In this document: one piece after another, positions 22,901-33,100 of the stretch | Numbering within the stretch: position 1 is the first letter of the stretch | How the letters are laid out: each line of letters opens with the position of its first letter | Assembly (NCBI RefSeq): GCF_021917145.1 | Contig: NC_061060.1 | Coordinates: 11,882,366-11,946,365, forward strand | Direction: 5' to 3' | DNA: 64,000 nt | Source of the DNA: Hypomesus transpacificus | Taxonomy: Eukaryota > Chordata > Actinopteri > Osmeriformes > Osmeridae | Position numbers and translations under genes: made by a program | Notes under the pieces: model-generated | The model's input: the letters and a program-made list of their open reading frames with translations, nothing else | What the model was told of the DNA's origin: nothing | The model's database searches: none

Positions 22901-25900
22901 ATCGTCTGGTTGGACGGAGCTACGGGAGGGCGGGCCCGATCGTATGATCGGGGCGTCGCTTGTATGTGGAGGACGGGACTGACCAAACAGCTTCCGGAAG
23001 CAGTTGACCGGTGTCTCCAGGTTCTCCGAGGTCTCCGCCTCCAGTAGGGACTCTCCCAGATTGACCTGGGTACGGATCAGAATGTTTACAGTCCACTTTG
23101 GAGTTATGTGTTTGGATGTAGAGGTCAAAGGGCAAATGTGAGAAGGGGGAAAGACATTGATACAAGCAGATCGTGGCACTGTGTTCAAATGGATGGGAAG
23201 TGGTTGTGTACCCCGTGCTGGACCACAGAGTCTGGAAAACGCTTCAGCAGGAGCAGCAACATCTCTGCCTTTTCCAGGGTGTTTAAACACTGCTCAGTGG
23301 CCTTTAAGAGCATGTCACACTGCACGTGACCCGGGAGGGTTTCAAACAGACCTGCGAGACGCACACAAATACGCACGCCATTAAACGAGGACTTAAAAGG
23401 TCCCTGTTTGTTTGCTAACGCACTAGGAGTGTAGGTGTGTTAGGTCGGATGGACTCTCACACAACACGAGGTTACAGTGTTCACCTCGTAGGAACTGTGC
23501 ATGTTTGTCCTGACAATCGCTCCTTAAAGCTGCAGTGATGACACCAATCTCACGCCAGACAATGGGCTGGTCAGGAAAGTTGATAAACCTGAGACATTTG
23601 AGAAGATGGATAGTGAGACAGACTTATTTTTGAAATATGTATAAACATTTAAAAGGTATAGAAATGGGGCTCATAGGAGACTGGGTTATAGCCAGCTTTC
23701 ACTAACATGTCATACAACAGTCTGCCTGCTGAAGCAGTCTTCTCCGCATTCCGCTCAATAGTGTACATTTCATACTGAAAAACAAAACAGCGTCAAAGCT
23801 CAAACGGTCCCCCCACTATGGAAGCAAATCGTGACCAAAATTCAAATGAAAATGCATTTCCAGAAATGCATTTTCATTTTAAGAATGTGGCTGCATTATT
23901 TGACTCATAAATCAAATTAGTATTCAATCATCCTATTTGCATTTTCATTTTCTTCTTTAAGACTGCTCATTCTTTCCCTTAATTAAAATGAAAACGAAAA
24001 AGACATTTGAAATTTAATTTTCAAAATATGCCCCAGCAAATAGATACCAAAATTCAATTTGAAATGTAAAATTTGAAAATGAAAATGCATTTCCAGAAAT
24101 GCATTTTCATTTTAAGAACGTGGCTGCAAAATCGTGACCACAATTCAAATTCAAATGCATTTCCAGAATTGCATTTTCATTTTCAAGAACGTGGCTGCAA
24201 AATCGTGACCACAATTCAAATTCAAATGCATTTCCAGAAATGCATTTTCATTTTAAGAACGTGGCTGCAAAATCGTGACCACAATTCAAATTCAAATGTA
24301 TTTCCAGAAATGCATTTTCATTTTAAGAATGTGGCTGCATTATTTGACTCATAAATCAAATTAGTACTGATTAGTACTGAGCGGACATTGCATTTTCATT
24401 TTCATGTTCTGCCCGCAAAGAACTGCCCATAATTCGAAAACGAAAATGCATTCTGAGCGGCGCAGTAGAGTGACGTCAGTAGCCGCTCTTCTTCAGCTCC
24501 CTGCTGACCGAGCTACCCATCTTGTTCGGTAGGGGGCGGTGTGCACATACGCATTGCATTACATGACAAATGTGCCGGGAAATTGATTGAATTGCCGGGT
24601 CTTTAGAGGACGCATCACAGATCATGGCGCTCCCTCAAATTGTGCAGACACTGATAGAATTAGCTGAGCTGGTAGAAACTAATAATATATCTGAGTCTGA
24701 TGCCCGTGACCGAGTAGAACAAGTCACAGAGAGCTTGGCTGCATACTCTGCCGTCACAGACGTACACATTAATGAGGTTGCCATAGTAAACCTCTCTTCA
24801 GTCCTGGAACGGCTGGATGCTGTGGAGCCTCAAATGGGACGGGGACGACCAACCATCCACATCCCGTTCGAGTCCATCGAAAACTATTTATTAAATGGTT
24901 TAAAAATAAAGGACATAGCGGAGCTGTTGTCGGCCACCAGACCATCCGTCGGAGGATGCAAAGCAACGGATTTACGGAGCTAGAAAGCTGACAAAAGTAT
25001 CTGAATTTGAATATGAAAGATCTGAAATATTTGTGTCTCGAATTTCATAAAACTGAAATATATTGCTGTTGAATATATAATATCTGAATTATTTGTATGC
25101 CAAATTTAATACAACTGAATTATTTTGATCCAAAAATAAAACATTCTAAAATTCAGATTGCAGGAATTCAGATTCTTGAAATTCAGATTGCGGAAATTCA
25201 AATTCAGATTGCGGAAATTCAGATTTTGTCTGAACCAGGCCAAAGGTGAAACAGCTTGCTTTCACAGGAAAAAGTAGACCATTTAATAAATAGTTTTCGA
25301 TGGACTCGAACGGGATGTGGATGGTTGGTCGTCCCCGTCCCATTTGAGGCTCCACAGCATCCAGCCGTTCCAGGACTGAAGAGAGGTTTACTATGGCAAC
25401 CTCATTAATGTGTACGTCTGTGACGGCAGAGTATGCCGCCAAGCTCTCTGTGACTTGTTCTACTCGGTCACGGGCATCAGACTCAGATATATTATTAGTT
25501 TCTACCAGCTCAGCTAATTCTATCAGTGTCTGCACAATTTGAGGGAGCGCCATGATCTGTGATGCGTCCTCTAAAGACCCGGCAATTCAATCAATTTCCC
25601 GGCACATTTGTCATGTAATGCAATGCGTATGTGCACACCGCCCCCTACCGAACAAGATGGGTAGCTCGGTCAGCAGGGAGCTGAAGAAGAGCGGCTACTG
25701 ACGTCACTCTACTGCGCCGCTCAGAATGCATTTTCGTTTTCGAATTATGGGCAGTTCTTTGCGGGCAGAACATGAAAATGAAAATGCAATGTCCGCTCAG
25801 TACTAATCAGTACTAATTTGATTTATGAGTCAAATAATGCAGCCACATTCTTAAAATGAAAATGCATTTCTGGAAATACATTTGAATTTGAATTGTGGTC

Positions 25901-26583
25901 ACGATTTTGCAGCCACGTTCTTAAAATGAAAATGCATTTCTGGAAATGCATTTGAATTTGAATTGTGGTCACGATTTTGCAGCCACGTTCTTGAAAATGA
26001 AAATGCAATTCTGGAAATGCATTTGAATTTGAATTGTGGTCACGATTTTGCAGCCACGTTCTTAAAATGAAAATGCATTTCTGGAAATGCATTTTCATTT
26101 TCAAATTTTACATTTCAAATTGAATTTTGGTATCTATTTGCTGGGGCATATTTTGAAAATTAAATTTCAAATGTCTTTTTCGTTTTCATTTTAATTAAGG
26201 GAAAGAATGAGCAGTCTTAAAGAAGAAAATGAAAATGCAAATAGGATGATTGAATACTAATTTGATTTATGAGTCAAATAATGCAGCCACATTCTTAAAA
26301 TGAAAATGCATTTCTGGAAATGCATTTTCATTTGAATTTTGGTCACGATTTGCTTCCATACCCCACACTCAATTTGTAGCCAATTAAAATCTTTAACAAT
26401 AACGGTAATTATGTCAGTTAGCGTTAGCAACGTGTGGTACTTGGTTGTCGTTACCTGTATTTTGAAGTCAGTGGGGTAAAGCGTTCTCGCCGTTATGAGC
26501 CAAGCCTTGGCTGCACATGGGTCATCGGAGACAAGTTCTCTAGCCCTTTTCACAAGAAACTCACAATCTTTCTGGGCAGACAT
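17670..26583 (-). CDS. ints10: Integrator complex subunit 10
   Basis: Seventeen coding exons join in frame to 714 residues; human INTS10 has 710. Their positions are 26455-26583, 23707-23774, 23485-23588, 23212-23351, 22984-23065, 22712-22852, 22030-22207, 21716-21885, 21380-21519, 20704-20857, 20448-20530, 20019-20171, 19656-19764, 19391-19470, 19119-19281, 18870-18963 and 17670-17826. The start [20 protein letters not shown], the internal [16 protein letters not shown] and [20 protein letters not shown], and the C-terminal [16 protein letters not shown] match the vertebrate family almost residue for residue. INTS10 is a helical-repeat protein of the nuclear Integrator complex, which processes snRNA and attenuates RNA polymerase II transcription; it sits in the module with INTS13 and INTS14. 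All introns are GT-AG. Intron 1 (23775-26454) contains the palindromic transposon. Confidence 0.96.
18280..18440. repeat. G-rich tract in ints10 intron
   Basis: This strongly G-rich stretch includes a run of about 12 G near 18426-18437, in the intron between the last two ints10 exons. Open frames crossing it are low-complexity and not coding. Confidence 0.7.
19866..20010. repeat. (GT)n-rich compound microsatellite in ints10 intron
   Basis: GT tracts are interrupted by repeated GTCTAGGTCTGTCTGTG-type units, just downstream (minus sense) of the ints10 exon at 20019-20171. Confidence 0.85.
20190..20345. repeat. CA-rich minisatellite in ints10 intron
   Basis: About four to five tandem units of about 31-34 bases each contain TACACACATCAGG and ACACACACCTGCTG. 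They lie in the intron between the ints10 exons at 20019-20171 and 20448-20530. Units differ by a few substitutions. Confidence 0.85.
24079..24345 (+). repeat. About 71-bp subterminal tandem repeats, left arm
   Basis: About four tandem units each contain ATGCATTTCCAGAAATGCAT (itself a small inverted repeat), TTTTAAGAACGTGGCTGC and AAATCGTGACCACAATTC. Further related units lie at the very end of the arm (from 23840), and the mirror set lies at about 25832-26098 in the right arm. Such subterminal arrays are often transposase binding sites; that role is inferred here. Confidence 0.85.
24624..24983 (+). pseudogene. Transposase N-terminal fragment, left arm
   Basis: A 119-residue frame starts [20 protein letters not shown] and includes [18 protein letters not shown] followed by IKDIAELL. 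The latter resembles the helix-turn-helix found at the start of fish integrase-core (DDE-type) transposase-like proteins. It ends shortly after the arm boundary, and the continuation RRRMQSNGF, which would fit such a protein, is in another frame. No catalytic domain is present, so this is only the head of a transposase gene. The assignment rests on pattern memory and is uncertain. Confidence 0.6.
25146..25553 (-). pseudogene. Transposase N-terminal fragment, right arm
   Basis: This mirror copy of the left-arm frame has the same first 93 residues ([10 protein letters not shown] to YLLNGL). It then reads into centre sequence of short repeated SEFPQSEFE-type units. It lies in the same strand sense as ints10, inside intron 1. 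No catalytic region is present. Confidence 0.6.
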
Positions 26584-29068
26584 TATGCCAATAGCTTAGT
26601 TATGTCGAACAGATCGGAGATGCAATTAGAGATAACTGTCAAACTACAATATTTGCTACTTAGCCTTGGAGTTGCCAGGAATATTCATGATAACAGAATC
26701 ATCATAATGCATTATTAGCGAGCGGGTTAGCGAGCCATGTCTTATGTGATTTGAGGCTTGATAGGTTAGTTCTTCTGATAGACTACCGCCAACAGCTCAG
26801 ATTTACGTAACGTAATTTACACCGAAATCACGACTGTTTGTCTCTGCTATAGGGATAAGTCAGAATGGATCCGAAACATTTACTAGACTAATGTGGAAAC
26901 TGTGCTATTGTTTATCACACCGCTGTTTATCGCACACCTAAACAACAACTGGAATCTTTTGATGACATCGTGCAGTAGTCGCATGTTTCTGACGTCACAT
27001 CCAGGATTCTTCAAAATTGTCCATGCGATGTACTGCTGCCACCCATCGGTTAGAAAAATATATGAACACTAAACTAATTGTTGCATGATGTGTGTATCAT
27101 CATTCAATCTCAGATTTCCAACGATCCCATATACTGAGATTCGATTTGAGAGGAAAGGTAAGGAGGACGGACATGTTGATGAATGCACGAGTAGATTTGA
27201 TGGGCAATGATCCGTTCAATTGATTTGCATTGAATCGGTCCTATGTTATGGAGATCAGTGAGGCGAGGAAAGCAAGGCCGAAGGACGCGTCTGTATTGGC
27301 TGCCTGCTGTCACCTGCGAGCCAGCGTCAAACGACAGAAGGGACGACCTACACAGACGCCTTCCTGCTTGTACTGTACCGAAATTACGGTAATTCGTAAG
27401 AAACTACACTATATTTCGAAGAATTGGCAAGTAGATCAAGGCCAATTTGTTGACAAGTAGACCGGATTTCAGCTTCGCTAGCTGTCATTAGCAGAAGCAC
27501 TAATGCTACCAGCTAGATAGTTAGCAACCTGCCGCGTTAGCAGACTTGAAGAAGTGAGGTGTCCGCTTTGACACTTCAAAAGTTAGCTTAGCTTCTCCTA
27601 GGTAGGATGAAGTATATACTATACATTTCTGTCAGATGAACGAAAAACAACTTTAGATTGCTATTTCGTTTTGAGTGCTTGTGAGTGACTAGCAGAAGTG
27701 TGTTGAAAAGATGGTTAAGGAAGGTTTGCAATTTGTTTTTCAGACGAGGCCTGACCAAGTCCAGCTAGCTGGCTGGCTATCGTTATATGACAAAAACACA
27801 TGGCTCAGTCTAAGTTGTTCCTCCCTAAGCGTCCAGACAGCTAGACGAACGTTTGTCGTGACATATTTCCTTTTGCCCAAAGTACTAGAGCTACTAGTCT
27901 CTGCAGTTAGCTCCCCAACCAGCTGCACTTCTCATGTCATGACACGGATGTTAGCATGCTAGCTTTCTAGCTAAACTGGGGGGTTCCTTTTTAAGTGCCG
28001 CTGCCATAAGACAAACGGTCACATTGCTTCATGTTTAGTGCCATGTTGGCAAGCTTCTTATTCAAGTCCAAATTACCGACAGTGTTTTCTGAGTCTACAG
28101 TTTGATAGTAAATTGGGAAACAAAGACAAGTGTGCAACCAAACCCAAATGGCAACGGATGAAATCAAACTCAAAAGGGTCTGTTCCATTCGTGTGGGACA
28201 TCTGTTGTGGAGGCCTATGACCTCTGCTGACCCTCTAGTAAAGGAGTCTACTGCCTCATACTGCTCCATCTATATTTAGAAAACGGTTCCAATGTGCTTA
28301 AATGTTAACATGTCTAATAGTCTTTGTTAACCATACCTTTTTATTACGGTTCTTATCATTGTCTACAGCTGAACCCTTGCACAGTAGACCCTAACCTTTA
28401 TGTAATCTGCCTCGTCAGCAGGTTGGTAGCCTTGTCAGAGGAGGCTAGGTCGCAGGCTAGGCGGCAGTCGGCTTATATTTAACTTGTGTGGTTCTGCTGA
28501 GAACATTTTCTAATAGCCTGTAATATTGCCCTTCCCAACTTCTTGTTCAGAGCGCAAATTAATACCAAATGGAATGGATAACTACATATCATGACATTCA
28601 CATGTATTCACTTAACGTATGCTGTTATCCAAAGTGACCATGAGGGAACTTGACTTTCTTTGACTGAGCATGATCATAACTTGTTAACACATCCAGGGGC
28701 AACTGCATTGCCTAACCCGCAGTGCTTGCACAATCTTGTGGCCCTTTCAAATTCCTCTCAAGTTACTGTGTTGTCTAGTTTTGCTGCACAGTAATAGTTT
28801 ATGATGCTATTTTATGTGTTTAGAAGTCGTTTATTTCCGAAGAGCTTTCTCTCCAGGTGGTTATGGACAGCTGTCTCAAGCAGAATGTCCGCACCACAGG
28901 GTGTCGAGTGACTAATCAACAGCAAGAAACACTTTTTAAATGAAGTTTCGTCTTTTCAATGAGGTCTGATGCCTTTCCCCCGATCCTTTAGGGTGTGGTC
29001 CGCCAAGCGTTGGTGGCGTGGTTGTAATGGTGCCAGAGTGTCGTCCAGTCGGCTGCATCTAGCCTCCC
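26584..29068. other. Divergent region between ints10 and slc25a51
   Basis: The ints10 start (minus) and the slc25a51 start (plus) are 2.5 kb apart. A good acceptor-like CCTTTAG at about 28985-28991 before the slc25a51 coding exon suggests a non-coding first exon upstream, position unknown. A diverged copy of the LINE/SINE tail, reversed, may lie at about 28598-28640 (ATGCTGTTATCCAAAGTGAC). No protein-coding gene is recognised. Confidence 0.5.
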
Positions 29069-30011
29069 ATGGCCGTCACCACCATGGACCCCGAGTCTCC
29101 CCGGACGCCACAGCCCCAAAGCACCCTGGGTCAAGTCCCAGGGCCGTCCTCGCTGCTGCCCGCCGGGGGCGTGGGGGAGTGGCTGGGCCCTCACGGCAAG
29201 CACTACGCCTGCGGCTCCATGGCGGCGTTCACCAACATCGTGGTGACCTTCCCCATGCAGAAGGTGCTGTTCCGCCAGCAGCTCCACGGCGTGCGGGTGG
29301 GCGAGGCCCTGCGCCAGCTGCAGAGGGACGGCCTGAAGAACCTGTACCGCGGCCTGCTGCCGCCCCTCCTCCAGAAGACCACCACGGTCGCCATCATGTT
29401 CGGCCTGTACGAGGACTTCTCCCGGGTGTTGCTCGACCGCGCCGGGAGCAGCGGCGTGCCGGAGCTGGCCACGCGCAGCTTCGCCGCCGCGCTGGCCGGC
29501 ACGGCCGAGGCGGCGCTCACGCCGTTCGAGCGCGTGCAGACCCTCCTGCAGGACCACCGGCACCACGGGCGCTTCCAGAACACGGCGCACACCTTCCGGA
29601 CGCTTCTGGGCGAGCACGGGGCGAGGGAGTGCTACCGGGGCCTGGTGCCCGTGCTGCTGCGCAACGGCCCCAGCAACATCCTGTTCTTTGGGCTGCGCGG
29701 GCCCATCAAGGAGCAGCTCCCAGAGGCCAGCAGCCGGACGGGGCACCTGGTCAACGACTTTGTGTGCGGCGGGGTGCTGGGGGCGGGGCTGGGGATCATG
29801 TTCTACCCGCTGAACGTGGTGAAGTCGCGGGCGCAGTCGCAGGTGGGCGGCGCCTTCCGGCCGTGCCAGGAGGTGCTGCTGACCGTGTGGCGGGAGCGGG
29901 GGGGGCAGCGTGACGGAGCTGTTCCGCGGGGCGCACCTCAACTACCACCGCTCGCTCATCTCCTGGGGCATCATCAACGCCACCTACGAGCTGCTGCTGA
30001 AAGTGCTTTGA
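29069..30011 (+). CDS. slc25a51: Mitochondrial NAD+ transporter SLC25A51, with apparent one-base frameshift
   Basis: This is a single-exon mitochondrial carrier. After a Pro-rich start ([15 protein letters not shown]) come [83 protein letters not shown] and [17 protein letters not shown], which match human SLC25A51 closely. This inner-membrane carrier imports NAD+ into mitochondria. After TVWRERGG (near 29898) the frame leaves the family in a run of eight G. The next frame gives [20 protein letters not shown] and a stop at 30009-30011, exactly the family's C-terminus. Either the assembly has an extra G or the allele is frameshifted. A second Met at 29084 is an alternative start. The region is very GC-rich. 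Confidence 0.9.
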
Positions 30012-30067
30012 TGTGCTGCTTCGGGTCGTGCGCGGGGGGAGAAGGGAAAGGGAGGGTGGTGAAGAGA

Positions 30068-30107
30068 AGAGATTTTTTTTTGGGGGGGGGGGGGGGGGGG
30101 GGGGGAG
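30068..30107. repeat. Poly-G run after slc25a51
   Basis: A T run followed by about 25 nearly uninterrupted G lies about 60 bases after the slc25a51 stop. It is a likely trouble spot for sequencing. Confidence 0.85.
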
Positions 30108-33100
30108 GGTGTTGTTGACACTGAAGAGGCGCTCTTGTCTTGGCGAGAGACTGTCAGGCTTGGAGGCACCTATAGCACACCGGTCCTGCCATGCAACTCT
30201 GTACAGACCGGGTGGTTTATGGTGGAGGAGGAGGAGGGAGGAAGCGTCGAAGAGGTTGACTTGCACTTATTATGGGGGCCAGCTGTCAGTCACCTGTGAA
30301 CCACCTGCCGCCGTCAAGGTGACGTCGAGGTCACGTGACTGAAATGGTACGCACACATCAGCCTAGATACAACCTGTGCCAGGGTCCAAATGAAATACCC
30401 ATGTTGTCACACAGTGATTCAAGTCATACATTGTCGTTAGGGTATCGAAAACAATTCAATTGATGAACTTAATAAAGATGCGTTCACACGTGATTGAATA
30501 CGATTGACGAGCCTAATTGAGATTGGCTGATTGTTTTGTAAGAACCTTTGTTGATGTCGTTTGACCCGAGGCATTTTTCATTGGTTTGATAAAACCCATT
30601 TATAAAAATGACCAAGAGCAAGTCTTCAAGAATAGCTTATATTGTTGCTCAACAAATCAGCCTTTTTTTTTATTGGGTGTGATTATTCATCTGTCCAACC
30701 AATAGATCCTTAACTTTGGTCCTCATGTGAACTCAGGGATACTGATGGTTTGCCAACTGATTCTACCAATCAGTAATTTTAGACTGTGTACTTATTTTGT
30801 TTTCTGCAGTGTAACTGTTAAGTAAGTGAGCACCCTGTAAGTATTACTTGAACACTAACTTGAAATGAATATCAGTATACTCTGAGACACAGGAAGACCT
30901 AAGGAAAGGTATATTTGAGTCCAAACCATGTCAATGTAATCAATGCAAATATAAATGAATTGGGACGGGACGGGGGAAATCAAATTTGGTCGTCGCTTGT
31001 GAGTTCTGAAGTGCTATTTGTAGTGTGTGTGTGTTTGTCTGTAGTGAGTTTTTAAAGTGCCCATCGGTTCAAAAGTGTCAGTAAAATTAGTGTAACACCC
31101 GCACCTTGTTTCTTCTTTGAAAGATGACTTGAAAAACACGAGTCAATGGTCACAGTCATGCAATACCCACATCATATTTATTTTGTGCCTCTGCTGTATG
31201 GGAGACAGTTAATTAAGCTTTGCCTACCAAATGTTTATCTAACGCCCATCTACAGGCATATTTATAAGTATATCTGCCTTTGCCCCTCCAGTTTCCTGCT
31301 TGCTCGCTCTCTCTCTTTTTCTGTGTGTCTCTCTCTCTCTCTGACTGCTGTACGCTCATTCTCCCCTCTGCTCGTAACCCCTGTTGACATAATGGGCTCA
31401 GATTTCAAGCTTGAGTAGAGGCAGTCTCCATGCTGCACCCTGCCCTGGATGTGACAGGCCGGATTGGAGAGGCATGCTTCTAGGGCGATGAGATCAGGCC
31501 AAGGAGAGAGGAAGAACTAGGGACAGAGAGGGCGAGAGAGAGACAGAGAGGGCAAGAGAGAGACAGAGAGTGCGAGAGAGGGCAAGAGAGACAGAGAGGG
31601 CAAGAGAGACAGAGAGGGCAAGAGGGAGACAGAGAGGGCAAGAGAGAGACAGAGAGGGCAAAAGGGAGACAGAGAGGGCAAGAGAGAGACAGAGAGGGCA
31701 AGAGGGAGACAGAGAGGGCAAGAGAGAGACAGAGAGGGCGAGAGAGACAGAGAGAGCTAGAAGATGGAGCGATGGCACTTCAGTAGTGAGTAGGAAAATG
31801 AGCAGGGGATATTAAATGTTGATGAAAGAGAAGAGGGAGAAGCCCAGAGCTGCCGTTCTTTATTCGCGGGCCGTCCTGTTCCTATCCGTCACTAAAGACC
31901 AGTCCAGATTCTCTAGGGTTTGGGTATTTGATTTCACAAGAATGACTTTGATCATTCGTTCCTGTGAAGTGGGACTCATCAAACATGAAATGACGTGGAT
32001 TGTATGTAATTATTATTGCCGTTTTTGAAAGATTTGTACCACAGGTGCATAGGTCTCACCACAGGTGAAAAACCTTGAAATTAAGGAATCAGACATCCTG
32101 TGGCTAAAGAGCTATTACAGGCTTATTTGTAGAAAATTCTATATCTAATTAGTTAATTGTAAATTTTTGACATTTAATACCCATAATGGCTATCAATGAT
32201 TTGGGGAAAATGTATATTTTTGTAATTAGACATTGGAATGTTTTATAAAAGTGAATCGCTTCTGAAAGTGTGTGGGTGTCATTATTTTATGTCAGCAAAC
32301 ATTGTCATGACAGCAAACACCACACCTCTCTCGCTCTGAGTCATGTCTTACAACTGAACCAAACCTTCAGCATTCTGCCCTGAACAGTCACGACACATAA
32401 CTCACGGGATTGGTTGTTGGCCTGGCACCTGTCGTACCAAGGCCATAGGTCATCTCTGTTTCCATATATGGCATGAGGAGCCTCCAGCTCGAGGCTGTGA
32501 GGCTACTTGAACTGGATGAGTGAGATATTTCCTTCATATCTGGTTATACGACTAGGATATGAAAGCTGAAGCATACCTCTTACTGTGCCCTAGAGGGAAG
32601 GACATCCCTGGAAACTATATTTGAACTGGTTTACTCCATGGCATGAAAGTCACTCTGTACTTTACATATATATTATTCATTTGACTGCCAAGCACTAGGT
32701 TGTAATGGACCAATGATCCGGTACCTTTCGTTATAAACATCTGCAATCAATCATTTAAGTCAATTCTTTTTCGGCTGCCGATTCTTCCCAAGTGGAAATC
32801 GTTTCGGTCGGCAAGTGATAAAAGCCTGTTGACAGATCATAACTTCCTGAAAACAAAAGCTGTGTGTCTCGAAAATGTACGCATGTACACGCATTGGGGA
32901 ATATGGGGATTTCAGCTGCAGTCTAGTTTGGCAGTTAGCCCAGTGCCCATTTGACAACTGGCACAGGATTAATCTTGGGAAGATTTGTACGAAGGCTGTT
33001 CGTCTGGCCGAGGTCCTGGTACAGCCAGGGGTCTGAAACCTCAGGGTCACGGCTGACAAGTCAGACAGGGAAGACCGATCAGATTAAGGGCAATCTGTCA

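Larger units (their letters stand above)
23817..26360. mobile_element. Palindromic (fold-back) DNA transposon in ints10 intron 1
   Basis: The element is 2,544 bp. Two inverted arms of exactly 1,083 bp (23817-24899 and 25278-26360) surround a 378-bp centre. Paired positions sum to 50177 throughout, so the arms have no net length difference. Reading both arms side by side I found one mismatch (24740 against 25437). The ends read TATGGAAGC and GCTTCCATA. The flanks carry an exact 6-bp duplication, CCCCAC (23811-23816 and 26361-26366). Each arm holds subterminal repeats, a CRE-like TGACGTCA (24471-24478 in the left arm) and the start of a transposase-like reading frame. A 6-bp duplication with TAY-type ends would fit the IS3EU superfamily as I recall it, but this was not verified. 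It looks like a non-autonomous derivative built from two copies of one end of a larger element. Confidence 0.9.

Noticed and set aside
23840-24345. Regularly spaced repeats resembling a CRISPR array
   Set aside because: Units are contiguous tandem copies without unique spacers, in a vertebrate intron inside a transposon.
24073-24354. 93-residue frame of repeated [17 protein letters not shown] units, present on both strands' mirror positions
   Set aside because: It is only the translation of the 71-bp subterminal repeats of the transposon, with no coding character.
29069-30118. Full 349-residue open frame as the slc25a51 product
   Set aside because: The last part after the G run does not match the carrier family, while another frame does; the gene end is placed at 30011.
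31480-31815. Ser/Leu-rich and Glu/Arg-rich frames on both strands
   Set aside because: They are products of the GA minisatellite.
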